Source: Paenibacillus sp. LS1 (GTDB taxonomy: Bacteria > Bacillota > Bacilli > Paenibacillales > Paenibacillaceae). From it: 64,000 bases of DNA. Below are positions 33,958 through 42,805 of the stretch, piece after piece. Position 1 is the stretch's first letter. The number at the start of each line of letters is the position of its first letter. Both the position numbers and the translations under genes were made by a program. The stretch spans positions 1,364,001 through 1,428,000 of the forward strand of contig NZ_JAPDOE010000001.1 in the NCBI RefSeq assembly GCF_026013365.1, given 5' to 3'. The notes below the pieces were generated by a model that was not told where the DNA came from, ran no database searches, and was given only the letters and a program-made list of their open reading frames with translations.

Positions 33958-34821
33958 TCATTCCGGAACAGGCCACATAAAGATCGCAATTACACCAGGT
34001 CCAACATGACTGCCTATTACGGCTCCAATATTGGTATAGATCACTTCATTCAGTGTAAAATGTCCACGCAGCTGCTCTGCACAAGCGATCGCTGATCCCG
34101 GGTCAGCGGTATGACCTACCGCCAGGTTCACCCGTTTGCCTGCGAGATCCTTCTGGAACAGCTCAATAATGCGTGCCATTGCTTTTTTATGACCTCTGAC
34201 TTTCTCAACTGCGTAGATCACGCCTTCTTCATCAATAGACAGGATCGGCTTAATGTTAAGCAACGTTCCCAAGATGGCTGAAGCTTTGCCAATCCGACCG
34301 CCCTTTTGCAGATACTCAAGGGTATCCACGAGAAAGAACAATTTACGAGATTGTTGCATCCCTTCAATAGCGGCAGCGATTTCGACTGCCGACTTGCCCT
34401 GTTCGGCAAGTTCAGCAGCCTGTACTACCATCAGACCGTATCCATACGATGCTGACTTCGAATCCAACACGGTGATGTCACCCTCACGCTCCAGCAAAGA
34501 CTTGCCAAGCATGGCCGATTGATAGGTACCACTCATGCCGGATGACAGGTGGATCGATACAATCGGACGTTCCGGGTTCTCATCAAGCAGTGCCTGATAT
34601 ACATTCATGAAATCCGTTGGAGATGGCTGTGAAGTTGTAGGCAACACAGAACCCTTCTTCAACTTTTCATAGAACTGTTCCGAAGTCAGATCAACGCCGT
34701 CTGCATACGTTTCTTCCCCGAATAGGACACGCAGCGGAACAATGTGAATCCCGTATTTGCGAATGAGTTCTTCGGGAATATCTGCCGTACTGTCCGTTAC
34801 AATTGCAAGCTTGTGGCTCAT
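33958..34821 (-). CDS. DegV family fatty-acid-binding protein (FakB-like)
   Basis: 287 residues. DegV fold: AIVTDSTADIPEELIRKYGI at the N-terminus, VLPTTSQPSPTDF, IHLSSGMSGTYQSA and the C-terminal IGAVIGSHVGPGVIAIFMWP, the family's lipid-head-group and His motif. FakB proteins present a fatty acid to the kinase FakA. Here the gene sits 28 bp downstream of fakA, so this is very likely its dedicated partner. Start at ATG 34821 with GAGGAGGAG 4-9 nt upstream. Confidence 0.9.
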   Translation of the reverse strand: MSHKLAIVTDSTADIPEELIRKYGIHIVPLRVLFGEETYADGVDLTSEQFYEKLKKGSVLPTTSQPSPTDFMNVYQALLDENPERPIVSIHLSSGMSGTYQSAMLGKSLLEREGDITVLDSKSASYGYGLMVVQAAELAEQGKSAVEIAAAIEGMQQSRKLFFLVDTLEYLQKGGRIGKASAILGTLLNIKPILSIDEEGVIYAVEKVRGHKKAMARIIELFQKDLAGKRVNLAVGHTADPGSAIACAEQLRGHFTLNEVIYTNIGAVIGSHVGPGVIAIFMWPVPE

Positions 34822-34849
34822 GACTCTCCTCCTCTTCGCTAGAGTGCTA

Positions 34850-36661
34850 TTAGGACTCCACGGAGAACAAGTAATAGTACACAGGCTGTCCTCCAAGATG
34901 TACCTCTACCTCAGCATCAGGATACTGTTCTTCAAGCCATGCAGCGAGGGCAGCGGTAACCTCAGGGTCAGCTTCTTCCCCTTCAAGGATCGTCACCACT
35001 TCATCTCCACTCTCCATCATCTGCTTGAGCAGACCTTGACATGCTTGAAGCATGGTTTCATCCGTCGCTACAATTTTGGAGTTATGAATACCGATATAGT
35101 GCCCCGCCTTAATATCCAGTTCATCATATTGCGTATCGCGAACCGCATGAGTCACTTGACCGGACTGCACCCGGCTGATGGCCTCCAACATCTGGTCACG
35201 GTTCGTTTCCGCAGACTCATCCTCCTGGAAAGCAAAAGCCGCAGCCATCCCCTGTGGAATGGTCTTGCTTGGAATAACCGTAATCCGGCGCTCATCTTCA
35301 AGCAATTCACGAGCCTGCTCGGCAGCCAGTACAATGTTAGAATTGTTCGGGAGTATGAATACCTGCTCCGCAGCAATGGAACGAACAGCTTTCACAAAAT
35401 CCTCAGTACTTGGATTCATCGTCTGTCCACCAGACAGAACAACATCGACGCCAAGACTTTGGAAAATCTCTGCAATACCGTCACCGGAGGATACCGCAAT
35501 AAAACCGTACGGTGCCATCTCATCCGCAGGGAGCACAGCCTCTTCCAGGCTGCGTGCTGCCTCAGGTGGAATCTCTGCAAACAATTCAGGTGAAGGAGCG
35601 ATGTCCATGCCTGCTGTCAGCAGATCCCGGTGCTGTTCACGCATATTGAGAATATGAATCTGTGTGATTTCACCATATTGAAGTGCCAGGTTTAATACAT
35701 CGCCTGGTGTCTTGGAATGGACATGAACTTTGATCACTTCATCATCGGCAATGATAATGATCGAATCCCCATTTACTGACAACGCTTTCCGGAATGCTTC
35801 GTCATCGAATGCCACTCCTGCGTTCTCTCCAAGCTCACGATTAATGAAGAATTCCATGTCATACAGGAATTCAATATCTTCCGTTTCCAATCTCGCCTGA
35901 GCGGACAACGGCATCTCCGGTGCAATCACCTGCTGCTGTGAAGGTTTCTTGACAACCACTTCTGCCGGTGCAGCCGGTTTCAAAGCAGATGCTGCCACGG
36001 ATGGAGTTACTTCTTTCTTCAGAGAAGTACGATTCACTCCGTCACTTTGAAGCAATACTTCCATAAAACCCTCGTAGATATATACAAGCCCCTGACCACC
36101 TGAATCCACAACACCAACCTGTTTCAGTACAGGCAGTAATTCCGGAGTCATTGCCAGTGCTTCTTTTGCTTTTAACAAAACTTCATTCATTAATTCAGTA
36201 ATATCATTCGTCCGTCTTGCGTAGTAATTGGCATGTTTAGCCGCTTCCTTGGCTACGGTAAGAATGGTCCCTTCAACGGGCTTTACGACAGCTTTGTAAG
36301 CTGCATCCACACCGTTCTGCAGGGCTGCTGCAAATTGGAGCGTATTCAGTTCCTCATAGGGAGCAGCTGAACGACTAAATCCACGGAACAATTGCGATAG
36401 AATAACTCCCGAATTTCCCCGTGCGCCCATAAGCAAGCCTTTCGATAAAATACCGGCAGCTTCGCCGATGGAGGCAGAACTTTTTCTTTTAATCTCTGCA
36501 ACTCCTGCACTCATTGTCAAATTCATGTTCGTTCCCGTGTCACCATCTGGCACAGGGAAAACATTCAGGGAATTGACGTGCTCTGCATGCTGTCCAAGTT
36601 GTTCCGCTCCGGCAAGTACCATTGCGGTGAAATCTGTTCCATTTAAAGAACGTATACTCAA
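34850..36661 (-). CDS. fakA: Fatty acid kinase catalytic subunit FakA (DAK2 domain, YloV)
   Basis: 603 residues from TTG 36661 (MSIRSLNGTDFTAMV). Phosphorylates fatty acids bound to FakB, feeding PlsX/PlsY phospholipid synthesis. The N-terminal DAK2 kinase domain carries VFPVPDGDTGTNMNLTM and LLMGARGNSGVILSQLFRG, the Mg-ATP-binding motifs. A linker rich in Ala/Pro/Val (about 230-270) leads to the middle and C-terminal FakA domains (DSIIIIADDEVIKVHVHSKT; VILPNNSNI). TTG is chosen because GGAAGGGG lies about 10 nt upstream and directly follows the stop of the asp23 remnant; the frame to 36727 has no site. Co-transcribed with degV and recG. Confidence 0.92.
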   Translation of the reverse strand: MSIRSLNGTDFTAMVLAGAEQLGQHAEHVNSLNVFPVPDGDTGTNMNLTMSAGVAEIKRKSSASIGEAAGILSKGLLMGARGNSGVILSQLFRGFSRSAAPYEELNTLQFAAALQNGVDAAYKAVVKPVEGTILTVAKEAAKHANYYARRTNDITELMNEVLLKAKEALAMTPELLPVLKQVGVVDSGGQGLVYIYEGFMEVLLQSDGVNRTSLKKEVTPSVAASALKPAAPAEVVVKKPSQQQVIAPEMPLSAQARLETEDIEFLYDMEFFINRELGENAGVAFDDEAFRKALSVNGDSIIIIADDEVIKVHVHSKTPGDVLNLALQYGEITQIHILNMREQHRDLLTAGMDIAPSPELFAEIPPEAARSLEEAVLPADEMAPYGFIAVSSGDGIAEIFQSLGVDVVLSGGQTMNPSTEDFVKAVRSIAAEQVFILPNNSNIVLAAEQARELLEDERRITVIPSKTIPQGMAAAFAFQEDESAETNRDQMLEAISRVQSGQVTHAVRDTQYDELDIKAGHYIGIHNSKIVATDETMLQACQGLLKQMMESGDEVVTILEGEEADPEVTAALAAWLEEQYPDAEVEVHLGGQPVYYYLFSVES

Positions 36662-36677
36662 GTGAGAATTCCCCTTC

Positions 36678-36723
36678 CTAGCTTGATACACGAACACCTT
36701 GCACCAAGATGTGTCTGGTCTGT
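36678..36723 (-). pseudogene. 3' remnant of asp23/yloU (Asp23/Gls24 family)
   Basis: The minus strand reads HILVQGVRVSS followed by a stop at 36678-36680. The C-terminus VxVQGVRV is the hallmark ending of Asp23/YloU proteins, whose gene normally lies exactly here, just before fakA. The rest of an Asp23 protein is not found in any frame up to rpmB, so the gene is truncated or replaced. The fakA ribosome site that overlaps this tail is preserved. Confidence 0.6.
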
Positions 36724-36897
36724 TCATGCGCTAACGCGGACTGCGTTATTCTTCGTCCATACCTTGTCCGGCACAGGCATACAATACATAATGTCAGCCG
36801 GATTAACGGTCTGGGCGGCCGGGCTACCAATATCCTGCACTCTCTGCACCCCTAACTTCGGGGCATACGGATATGCACCGGTATCAAGAGCCGGCAT
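36724..36897 (-). CDS. Possible 57-residue ORF occupying the asp23 position
   Basis: ATG 36897 to TGA 36724: begins MPALDTGAYPYAPKLGV and ends DKVWTKNNAVRVSA. Codon choice looks coding and the stretch is GC-richer than normal spacer DNA here, but there is no ribosome site before the ATG. The same frame is open further upstream without a start, and a 136-codon frame is open on the other strand. It could be the fragment of a larger gene recombined into asp23. Family not recognised. Confidence 0.25.
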   Translation of the reverse strand: MPALDTGAYPYAPKLGVQRVQDIGSPAAQTVNPADIMYCMPVPDKVWTKNNAVRVSA

Positions 36898-37297
36898 GAA
36901 TGCCGCATGGAGACTGGTGCCAATGATGGAATGCCGCAGCTCACAGCGTTGCCAAAAAGCAGACCACCGACCTCTAAGTACGGTTTATTCTCCGACTTCC
37001 TCGCGGCAACAGCCTGTTCACCACTGTATTATGGACTATTCAACATTGTACTATATTAGACAGGAGAAATAAATAAAGTTTTTGGATCAGTTGACGAAGC
37101 TTTTTTGATTATGATATTATATTCAAGTATTGTTTTATGCAGGTTAAGTAATGGAAATGATCCGGTCATGCCGGCTTAAACAACACCATTAGCTACTGAA
37201 ACCTGATCTTCTTGGTCAGGAAGAACAATTTAGTCCTTATGGAATGACTTCTCGTTTCTGAAGGCAACTGGTTATTTTAGGATAGGAGGTGTAATCT
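36898..37297. other. Upstream region of rpmB
   Basis: From about 36898 to 37020 the DNA is GC-rich and coding-like without an intact gene. From 37021 it is AT-rich and contains the rpmB promoter (37091-37120) and a 5' leader of about 170 nt. The leader holds CCGG-tcatg-CCGG and CCTGA...TCAGG hairpins, possibly for ribosomal-protein autoregulation. Confidence 0.5.
37091..37120 (+). promoter_or_regulatory. Promoter of rpmB
   Basis: TTGACG (37091-37096) and TATTAT (37115-37120) separated by 18 bp, in AT-rich DNA ahead of the ribosomal protein gene. Confidence 0.6.
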
Positions 37298-37486
37298 ATG
37301 TCTCGCAAATGTTATGTGACAGGTAAGAAACCGGGCACCGGTAACCACGTATCCCACGCTAACAACCGTAACCGTCGTACTTGGGGCGTAAACGTTCAGA
37401 AGGTCCGCATTCTCGTTGACGGTAAACCAAAACGTGTATACGTAAGCACCCGTGCACTGAAAGCCGGTAAAGTGACTCGCGTATAA
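37298..37486 (+). CDS. rpmB: 50S ribosomal protein L28
   Basis: 62 residues, normal length. Starts [20 protein letters not shown], with [14 protein letters not shown] and the basic C-terminal [14 protein letters not shown]. Structural protein of the large ribosomal subunit. AGGAGGTG stands 7 nt before the ATG, a strong site. Transcribed alone from its own promoter and closed by a hairpin terminator; it is divergent from the fakA side and convergent with spoVM. Confidence 0.97.
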   Translation: MSRKCYVTGKKPGTGNHVSHANNRNRRTWGVNVQKVRILVDGKPKRVYVSTRALKAGKVTRV

Positions 37487-37516
37487 TCACGCAAAGCTAC
37501 TATAAATCGGGTAAGC

Positions 37517-37549
37517 AAAAAGCACCTTGTTCCTTGCAGGTGCTTTTTT
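37517..37549. terminator. rpmB terminator
   Basis: AAAAAGCACCT pairs with AGGTGCTTTTT around a 10-nt loop, followed by TTG. Symmetric A/T tracts make it usable from the spoVM side too. Confidence 0.85.
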
Positions 37550-37680
37550 GGTATTCAAAAAAGGGATTCTTGAATACGCTCATTAACATGTGAATGGCCG
37601 CCGCATGACGCTTCGCAGGTACGAATTCCAGATAAGCCTGAGCCAAAGCGGCGGTATTCCCTGTTACCTTATCAATCTGA

Positions 37681-37761
37681 TCAGTTCTTTTGGAACGTAT
37701 TAAGAATCGCCTTTACAAACCCTCCCAAAAACTTCGGCAGTTTGAATGTGTAAAATTTCAT
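37681..37761 (-). CDS. spoVM: Stage V sporulation protein M
   Basis: 26 residues: begins MKFYTFKLPKFLGGF and ends AILNTFQKN, nearly identical to the B. subtilis peptide including the Pro9 needed for shallow membrane insertion. It is an amphipathic helix that recognises the convex forespore membrane and anchors SpoIVA for coat assembly. GGAGGG is 5-6 nt before ATG 37761. Genomic position next to rpmB and downstream of the prkC-rsgA-rpe genes is the conserved one. Expression is normally from a mother-cell sigma-E promoter in the region 37762-37928, which holds no other gene. Confidence 0.93.
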   Translation of the reverse strand: MKFYTFKLPKFLGGFVKAILNTFQKN

Positions 37762-37928
37762 AATTCACCCTCCCCATCATGCTCATGCGTCCGCCGTATC
37801 CTATGCTTCAGGCCTTCTTTACCTCAAACACGACAAAAAAGGCTACATGAGAAACCTGCTCATGTAACCATATTTATGCGGAACCTTCGATCCCTATTCC
37901 ACAATGACAAGCCCGAAGATCAGGTCAT

Positions 37929-38180
37929 TTACGTTTGGGAAGGAATATATTGATAGGCAGCGATCATGAAAACACTCAGTAAATAATACAGTATGCCGAA
38001 TATGACAAAAGTAACCCGATGTCCCGTACGATCAAATTTGCGGAAATACATAATAACAACGCCCACCCCGATTAATGACGTAATGGCATTATACGGGGAT
38101 TGAATAACCGCAAACAAAGCAAGTACAAGTCCCGTCGCGAGACTCGCAGCCATCGTCCACAGCGTCTCCTTGAGGGTCAT
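37929..38180 (-). CDS. Small three-helix membrane protein
   Basis: 83 residues with three hydrophobic segments (about 8-27 LWTMAASLATGLVLALFAV, 30-46 NAITSLIGVGVVIMYF, 56-76 VTFVIFGILYYLLSVFMIAA) joined by a basic loop (RKFDRTGHR). Its GGAGG site lies inside the end of rpe, and ATG 38180 is 3 bp after the rpe stop, so it is the last gene of the prkC-rsgA-rpe run. In B. subtilis this slot is thiN (thiamine pyrophosphokinase); there is no similarity. Function unknown. Confidence 0.8.
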   Translation of the reverse strand: MTLKETLWTMAASLATGLVLALFAVIQSPYNAITSLIGVGVVIMYFRKFDRTGHRVTFVIFGILYYLLSVFMIAAYQYIPSQT

Positions 38181-38183
38181 AGA

Positions 38184-38843
38184 TCAGCCTCCGTAGCTAC
38201 GACGGATTTCAGTAATCGCAGCAGCACGATCTTCACGGCCAAATACGGCACTTCCGGCAACAAGTACATCTGCTCCAGCTTCCACTACAAGCGGGGCTGT
38301 ATCGGCAGCAATTCCGCCATCTACTTCGATATGTACATCATGGCGTCCCTTTTCGTTCAACCAGGTACGAATCTGCTTGATTTTGTTCATGGTACCCGAG
38401 ATGAATGCCTGTCCGCCAAAGCCAGGATTTACAGTCATGACAAGAACCATATCCACATCATCCAGAACTTCGAGAATGGCTGACGCTGGCGTTCCCGGAT
38501 TAAGGGCAACCCCTGCCTTCACTCCCTGCTCCTTGATCAGATGAATAACCCGGTGCAGATGCACACAAGCCTCAGCATGAACAGTAATTACCGCTGCTCC
38601 TGCTTTGGCAAATTCCTCAACATAACGTTCTGGATTCTCAATCATCAAGTGCACATCGAGCGGCAAACTTGTATGTGGAGCGATCGCCTTCACAATCGCA
38701 GGTCCAAGCGTAATATTAGGGACGAAATGACCGTCCATAACGTCAACATGAATCCAGTCTCCTCCTGCAGCCTGGGCTTCTGCAACTTCAGCACCAAGTC
38801 GGGCAAAATCAGCTGATAATATCGATGGGGCAATTTTAATCAT
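38184..38843 (-). CDS. rpe: Ribulose-phosphate 3-epimerase
   Basis: 219 residues. Interconverts D-ribulose 5-phosphate and D-xylulose 5-phosphate in the pentose phosphate pathway. TIM barrel with [14 protein letters not shown], the metal ligands in [14 protein letters not shown] and LDVHLMI, the VNPGFGGQ phosphate loop and EVDGGIA. Start ATG 38843 is one base after the rsgA stop. Confidence 0.96.
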   Translation of the reverse strand: MIKIAPSILSADFARLGAEVAEAQAAGGDWIHVDVMDGHFVPNITLGPAIVKAIAPHTSLPLDVHLMIENPERYVEEFAKAGAAVITVHAEACVHLHRVIHLIKEQGVKAGVALNPGTPASAILEVLDDVDMVLVMTVNPGFGGQAFISGTMNKIKQIRTWLNEKGRHDVHIEVDGGIAADTAPLVVEAGADVLVAGSAVFGREDRAAAITEIRRSYGG

Positions 38844-38844
38844 G

Positions 38845-39753
38845 TTAATACCTCCGCTTCTTATCTTTCATTTCGGTCAGGAACAGCACATAGTGCTGAT
38901 ATCGGCTTTCGGAGATCAGACCTTCCTCCTTCGCCGCAAGCACACGACAGCCTGGTTCATGTGTATGGGTACAACCACGGAATTTGCACTGATCTGCAAA
39001 CTGGGCAAATTCCCGGAAACAAGTGGAGAGTTCCTCCACACCGATCTCCAGAAAGTCCAGTTGGCTGAATCCTGGCGTATCCGCAACAAAACCACCATTA
39101 TCCAACGGAATAAGCTCCACGTGCCTGGTGGTGTGTTTCCCTCGTCCTAGACGCATGCTGATCGCATTGGTCTCCAGCGTCAGGCCCGGCATCAATGCAT
39201 TTAACATCGAAGACTTGCCTACACCGGATTGTCCGGAGAATACGCTGATCTTACCAGCCAGACGGTCTCTGAGCAATTCACTGCCTTCACCGGTACGTGA
39301 ACTTGTGGAGATCACTTCATAACCAACCTGTTCATACAATGCTTTCACTTCAGCAACAGTGTCTTTGGATGGATCAGCCAAATCCAGTTTGGTCAACACA
39401 ATGAGTGCATCCAGCCCCGCCTGCTCGATGTGAACAAGGAACTTGTCCAACAGGTTCAGGTTCATATCCGGTTCCTTCACAGAGAACACGAGAACAGCCA
39501 AACTTACATTGGCTACAGGAGGACGGATAAGTTCCGTCTCACGCTTCCGAATTTCATCAACCGTTCCTTCTCCGTTCTCAGTCAACATGTAGCTGACGCG
39601 ATCACCTACAAGCGGTGATGTTCCCCGTTTTCTGAAAATACCTCTGGCTCGACATTGAACGGCGGAACCTTCAACCGAAGGAACCCCGTTGTTTTCCACT
39701 GGCATGACATAATAGTAACCGCTTAGCGCTTTAACGATGATACCTTCTGGCAT
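38845..39753 (-). CDS. rsgA: Small ribosomal subunit biogenesis GTPase RsgA
   Basis: 302 residues. Circularly permuted GTPase that checks 30S subunit maturation. N-terminal OB fold, then G4 [11 protein letters not shown] before G1 [16 protein letters not shown] and G3 DTPGFSQ. The C-terminal zinc site includes [17 protein letters not shown] use ATG 39753 ([12 protein letters not shown]), 11 nt after AAAGGAGG; upstream codons to 39786 are unlikely. It lies 61 bp after prkC and abuts rpe. Confidence 0.95.
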   Translation of the reverse strand: MPEGIIVKALSGYYYVMPVENNGVPSVEGSAVQCRARGIFRKRGTSPLVGDRVSYMLTENGEGTVDEIRKRETELIRPPVANVSLAVLVFSVKEPDMNLNLLDKFLVHIEQAGLDALIVLTKLDLADPSKDTVAEVKALYEQVGYEVISTSSRTGEGSELLRDRLAGKISVFSGQSGVGKSSMLNALMPGLTLETNAISMRLGRGKHTTRHVELIPLDNGGFVADTPGFSQLDFLEIGVEELSTCFREFAQFADQCKFRGCTHTHEPGCRVLAAKEEGLISESRYQHYVLFLTEMKDKKRRY

Positions 39754-39814
39754 AGCTCCGACGCCCTCCTTTAGATGATGGTACATTTAATGCAGACGCC
39801 AGCATAAGCCGCCC

Positions 39815-42025
39815 TTATGGACGGCTTGATGCGTTAATGACTTCCTTTTTCTTCTCTTTTTCCTTGCCGTGCCCTTTACCATTATTCATGGCTGAAGTGT
39901 CTTCATCTCCGCTGTCACCCTCACCGTCTGCCGGTGTGGACTCAGGCTCACCTTCCTGATTGGGATCAACACTGCCCTCATCTACGCTGCCTTCACCTGG
40001 ATCAGGCTCATTTTCTGGCGGCGTCTGTGTGCTTTGTTCCGGGTCAATGGAAGGTACATTCACTGTTCCGTTTTTGGCTTCACTGTAGGAGACAAGATAC
40101 GTATCCAGGAACTGTCCATCACGATATACGGACACAGCACCATTTTCATTTGGAGCCAGCACAAGCGGAATGGTCAAGGTCTGGGTTGAGTTCACAGTAC
40201 GAGTTCCCCATTCCTGATTTTTGCCGCGGGCGTCTTCATACGTGATACGGATTTTACTGTTTTTGCCCTCTTCTTTGGGTGAAACATTGATATTAAAAGG
40301 ATACTGCAGCGCTTCAGGCGGATATCCTGTACTGATAAAGATTGTAATCTTATCGCCAGGACTCACCTCTGCGCCCGCTTCCACAGGCCATTGCTGCGTC
40401 ACTTTGCCCTGGTCCACCGTATAACTCGATTCTTCCTGTACCTGCGCAAGCACAAGTCCAACAGATTTCAGTTTTTCTTCGGCTTCACTGCGGGTATGGT
40501 TTTTCAGATCAGGCATTTTGACCGTTTCGGTACCTTTACTTACGGTTAACTCAATCTGAACTATCTCAGGATCGAATTCCTCATTGACGCCAGGTGTCTG
40601 GGAAATAACAGTACCTGAAGCCACATCATTGGAGAACTCATCTTTCCGCTGAATCTGATCTTCCTTAATGCCAAGCGCAGTTAGTTGTTTGACAGCCTCA
40701 TCATAAGGATCTTGCTTGACATCAATCATCTTCACCAGTTCTTTTTCAGCACCAACACTGATCTGGACCTCGGAACCTTCTTTGACGACATCGCCTTCTT
40801 TTCTGCTCTGGTCAAAGACTATGCCGGGTTCGACATCTTCCTTATACAGACGGATGACCTCATCACTGACGACGAGTCCTTTCTCCTCAAGCATTTCCCG
40901 CGCCTTTTCTTCCGTCTGGGTGATCACATTAGGTACGGTAACTTCAGGCACAACCAGCATACCCTTGACATACCATACAACGCCCACCATGGCGATTAGA
41001 ATAAGAACGGTTAATGAAATGAGTAATGTTGGCTTCTTCCAGCTCTTAGCTTTCGCCTTACCCTTGCCAGTTTCTTCGTCAGATTCCATCACAGGTACTG
41101 CACCCGTCGATGTAACTCCGCGCGGTTCAGGCTTGATGGCTGGCATAACGCGAGTCTGGTCTATATCATCCTCATCCGGAAAATCAATCTTCGTTTCATT
41201 GCGTCTCTCCGGCATCAGGCAAGTTTCCAGATCGGTCTGCATCTCTTTGGCCGACTGATAACGTTCCTGCGGATTTTTACGCATGGATTTTAAGATGACA
41301 TTTTCCACACTTTGCGGAATCAATGGATTGAATTTGCGTGGTTCATCGAACTCTTCCTGCAAATGCTTCAATGCCACACTGATTGGACTTTCACCCAAAA
41401 ACGGAAGTTGCCCAGTCAGCATTTGGTAGAGTACGATCCCAAGAGAATATAAGTCCGATTTTTCACCAGTAACGATGCCTTTGGCATGCTCCGGTGAGAA
41501 ATAATGTACAGAACCGACTACCGAACCCGTCTGCGTAATCGTTGTAGATGTAACGGCACGAGCGATCCCGAAATCCGTTACCTTCACGCGGCCATTCCGG
41601 CCAATTAATATATTATGGGGTTTGATATCCCGATGAATGATTTGATTATGATGTGCATGATCAAGAGCATCTGCAATCTGAGAAGCAATTCGCACCGATT
41701 CGTCCACCTGTAGAGGCGCACGCTCTTTAATAATTTCATTCAGGTTTTTGCCTTCCACATACTCCATGACAATATAATGAACGTCATCTTCCTGCCCCAC
41801 GTCGTATATACTGACTACATTCGGATGAGACAGTGATGCTGCCGATTGTGCTTCCCTGCGGAAACGGCGAATAAACTCCTCGTCATGCACAAACTGTTGT
41901 CTAAGGACTTTGATCGCTACATTCCGGTTTAGCAGAAGATCCTGGGCTTTATACACGAGAGCCATGCCGCCACCGCCGACACGCTCAATCACTTCATAGC
42001 GTCCGCCTAGCTGATGCCCAATCAT
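39815..42025 (-). CDS. prkC: Serine/threonine protein kinase with PASTA repeats
   Basis: 736 residues. Hanks-type kinase (1-270): GGGGMALVYKA, Lys39, catalytic Asp133 in IIHRDIKPHNILI and activation segment TSTTITQTGSVVGS, whose threonines are likely autophosphorylated. A basic juxtamembrane segment leads to one transmembrane helix (about 335-357, LLISLTVLILIAMVGVVWYV). Three extracellular PASTA repeats follow (VPNVITQTEEKAREMLEEKG; MIDVKQDPYDEAVKQLTAL; MPDLKNHTRSEAEEKLKSVG), which bind muropeptides. After these come a beta domain and an unusual tail that is acidic (PDPGEGSVDEGSVDPNQEGE) and then strongly basic. Its ATG overlaps the phosphatase stop (ATGA). Confidence 0.95.
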   Translation of the reverse strand: MIGHQLGGRYEVIERVGGGGMALVYKAQDLLLNRNVAIKVLRQQFVHDEEFIRRFRREAQSAASLSHPNVVSIYDVGQEDDVHYIVMEYVEGKNLNEIIKERAPLQVDESVRIASQIADALDHAHHNQIIHRDIKPHNILIGRNGRVKVTDFGIARAVTSTTITQTGSVVGSVHYFSPEHAKGIVTGEKSDLYSLGIVLYQMLTGQLPFLGESPISVALKHLQEEFDEPRKFNPLIPQSVENVILKSMRKNPQERYQSAKEMQTDLETCLMPERRNETKIDFPDEDDIDQTRVMPAIKPEPRGVTSTGAVPVMESDEETGKGKAKAKSWKKPTLLISLTVLILIAMVGVVWYVKGMLVVPEVTVPNVITQTEEKAREMLEEKGLVVSDEVIRLYKEDVEPGIVFDQSRKEGDVVKEGSEVQISVGAEKELVKMIDVKQDPYDEAVKQLTALGIKEDQIQRKDEFSNDVASGTVISQTPGVNEEFDPEIVQIELTVSKGTETVKMPDLKNHTRSEAEEKLKSVGLVLAQVQEESSYTVDQGKVTQQWPVEAGAEVSPGDKITIFISTGYPPEALQYPFNINVSPKEEGKNSKIRITYEDARGKNQEWGTRTVNSTQTLTIPLVLAPNENGAVSVYRDGQFLDTYLVSYSEAKNGTVNVPSIDPEQSTQTPPENEPDPGEGSVDEGSVDPNQEGEPESTPADGEGDSGDEDTSAMNNGKGHGKEKEKKKEVINASSRP

Positions 42026-42798
42026 GACTCACACCCCGTTTCCGTATCCAGGGAACCTTCCTTCTGCAACTCGAACAAGGCAACCGTGATGTTGTCGTCT
42101 CCCCCAGCAAGTAAAGCCAACTGAAGCAGTCGGTCTGCACGATCTTCCAATGCCAGTTCCAGATTGCCGGCAACCTGAATAATCTGCTCATTGCTGACCA
42201 GGTTACTGAGACCATCACTGCACAGGAGAAGAACTTCGCCTTCCTCCAGCTTGACGGTATCCAGATCCACCTTCACCTCGGCATCTGTTCCAAGCGCACG
42301 AGTTAACACGTTGCGACGTGGATGATGGGACACATCCTCTTTGCTGATCTGGCCATTTTTGAACAATTCATTCACCAGTGTATGGTCCTCGGTCAATTGG
42401 ATCACAGCTTTGTTCGCAATTTTGTAGGCTCTGCTATCACCGATGTGTCCAATAACACCTTCCGTATCGTTCAATAAAGCCGCAACCACCGTTGTTCCCA
42501 TGTTGTGATACTTGTCATCTGTGGATGCTGTGCGGAAAATAACTTCGTTGGCATGCAAAATAGCATCGCTGAGAGCTGCAGACAGAGACGCATGTGACAG
42601 ACCTGGTTCCAGCGTTCCCAGATCGTGCACCAACGTCTCCACTGCCAAGCGGCTTGCCGTATCACCTGCAAGATGTCCACCCATGCCATCGGCAACAATA
42701 CCCAGAATATATCCTGTATCGAGATTACGAATCCAGGCTGAATCCTCATTCACCGAACGCACTCGTCCGATATGGCTCACATGAACTGTTTTGATCAA
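42022..42798 (-). CDS. prpC: PP2C-type protein phosphatase PrpC (Stp)
   Basis: 258 residues. Mn/Mg-dependent phosphatase that reverses PrkC phosphorylation. PP2C motifs: GRVRSVNEDSAW, IVADGMGGHLAGDTAS (metal Asp), GHIGDSRAYKI, LTEDHTLVNE, LLLCSDGLSNLV and AGGDDNITVALF. Start is TTG 42798, 6 nt after GAGGTGAG, a few bases past the rlmN stop. Overlaps prkC by 4 bp. Confidence 0.95.
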   Translation of the reverse strand: MIKTVHVSHIGRVRSVNEDSAWIRNLDTGYILGIVADGMGGHLAGDTASRLAVETLVHDLGTLEPGLSHASLSAALSDAILHANEVIFRTASTDDKYHNMGTTVVAALLNDTEGVIGHIGDSRAYKIANKAVIQLTEDHTLVNELFKNGQISKEDVSHHPRRNVLTRALGTDAEVKVDLDTVKLEEGEVLLLCSDGLSNLVSNEQIIQVAGNLELALEDRADRLLQLALLAGGDDNITVALFELQKEGSLDTETGCES

Positions 42799-42805
42799 AA
42801 CGTTC

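Noticed and set aside
36662..37072. 136-codon plus-strand frame between fakA and rpmB
   Set aside because: No ribosome site, rich in Cys/Trp/His/Arg, and it lies opposite the asp23 tail and the fakA ribosome site; more likely an antisense shadow of a GC-rich relic.
37590..37660. GC-rich inverted repeat (GCCGCCGC / GCGGCGG) after spoVM as terminator
   Set aside because: The loop is about 47 nt and no T-run follows; it coincides with the coding-like relic.
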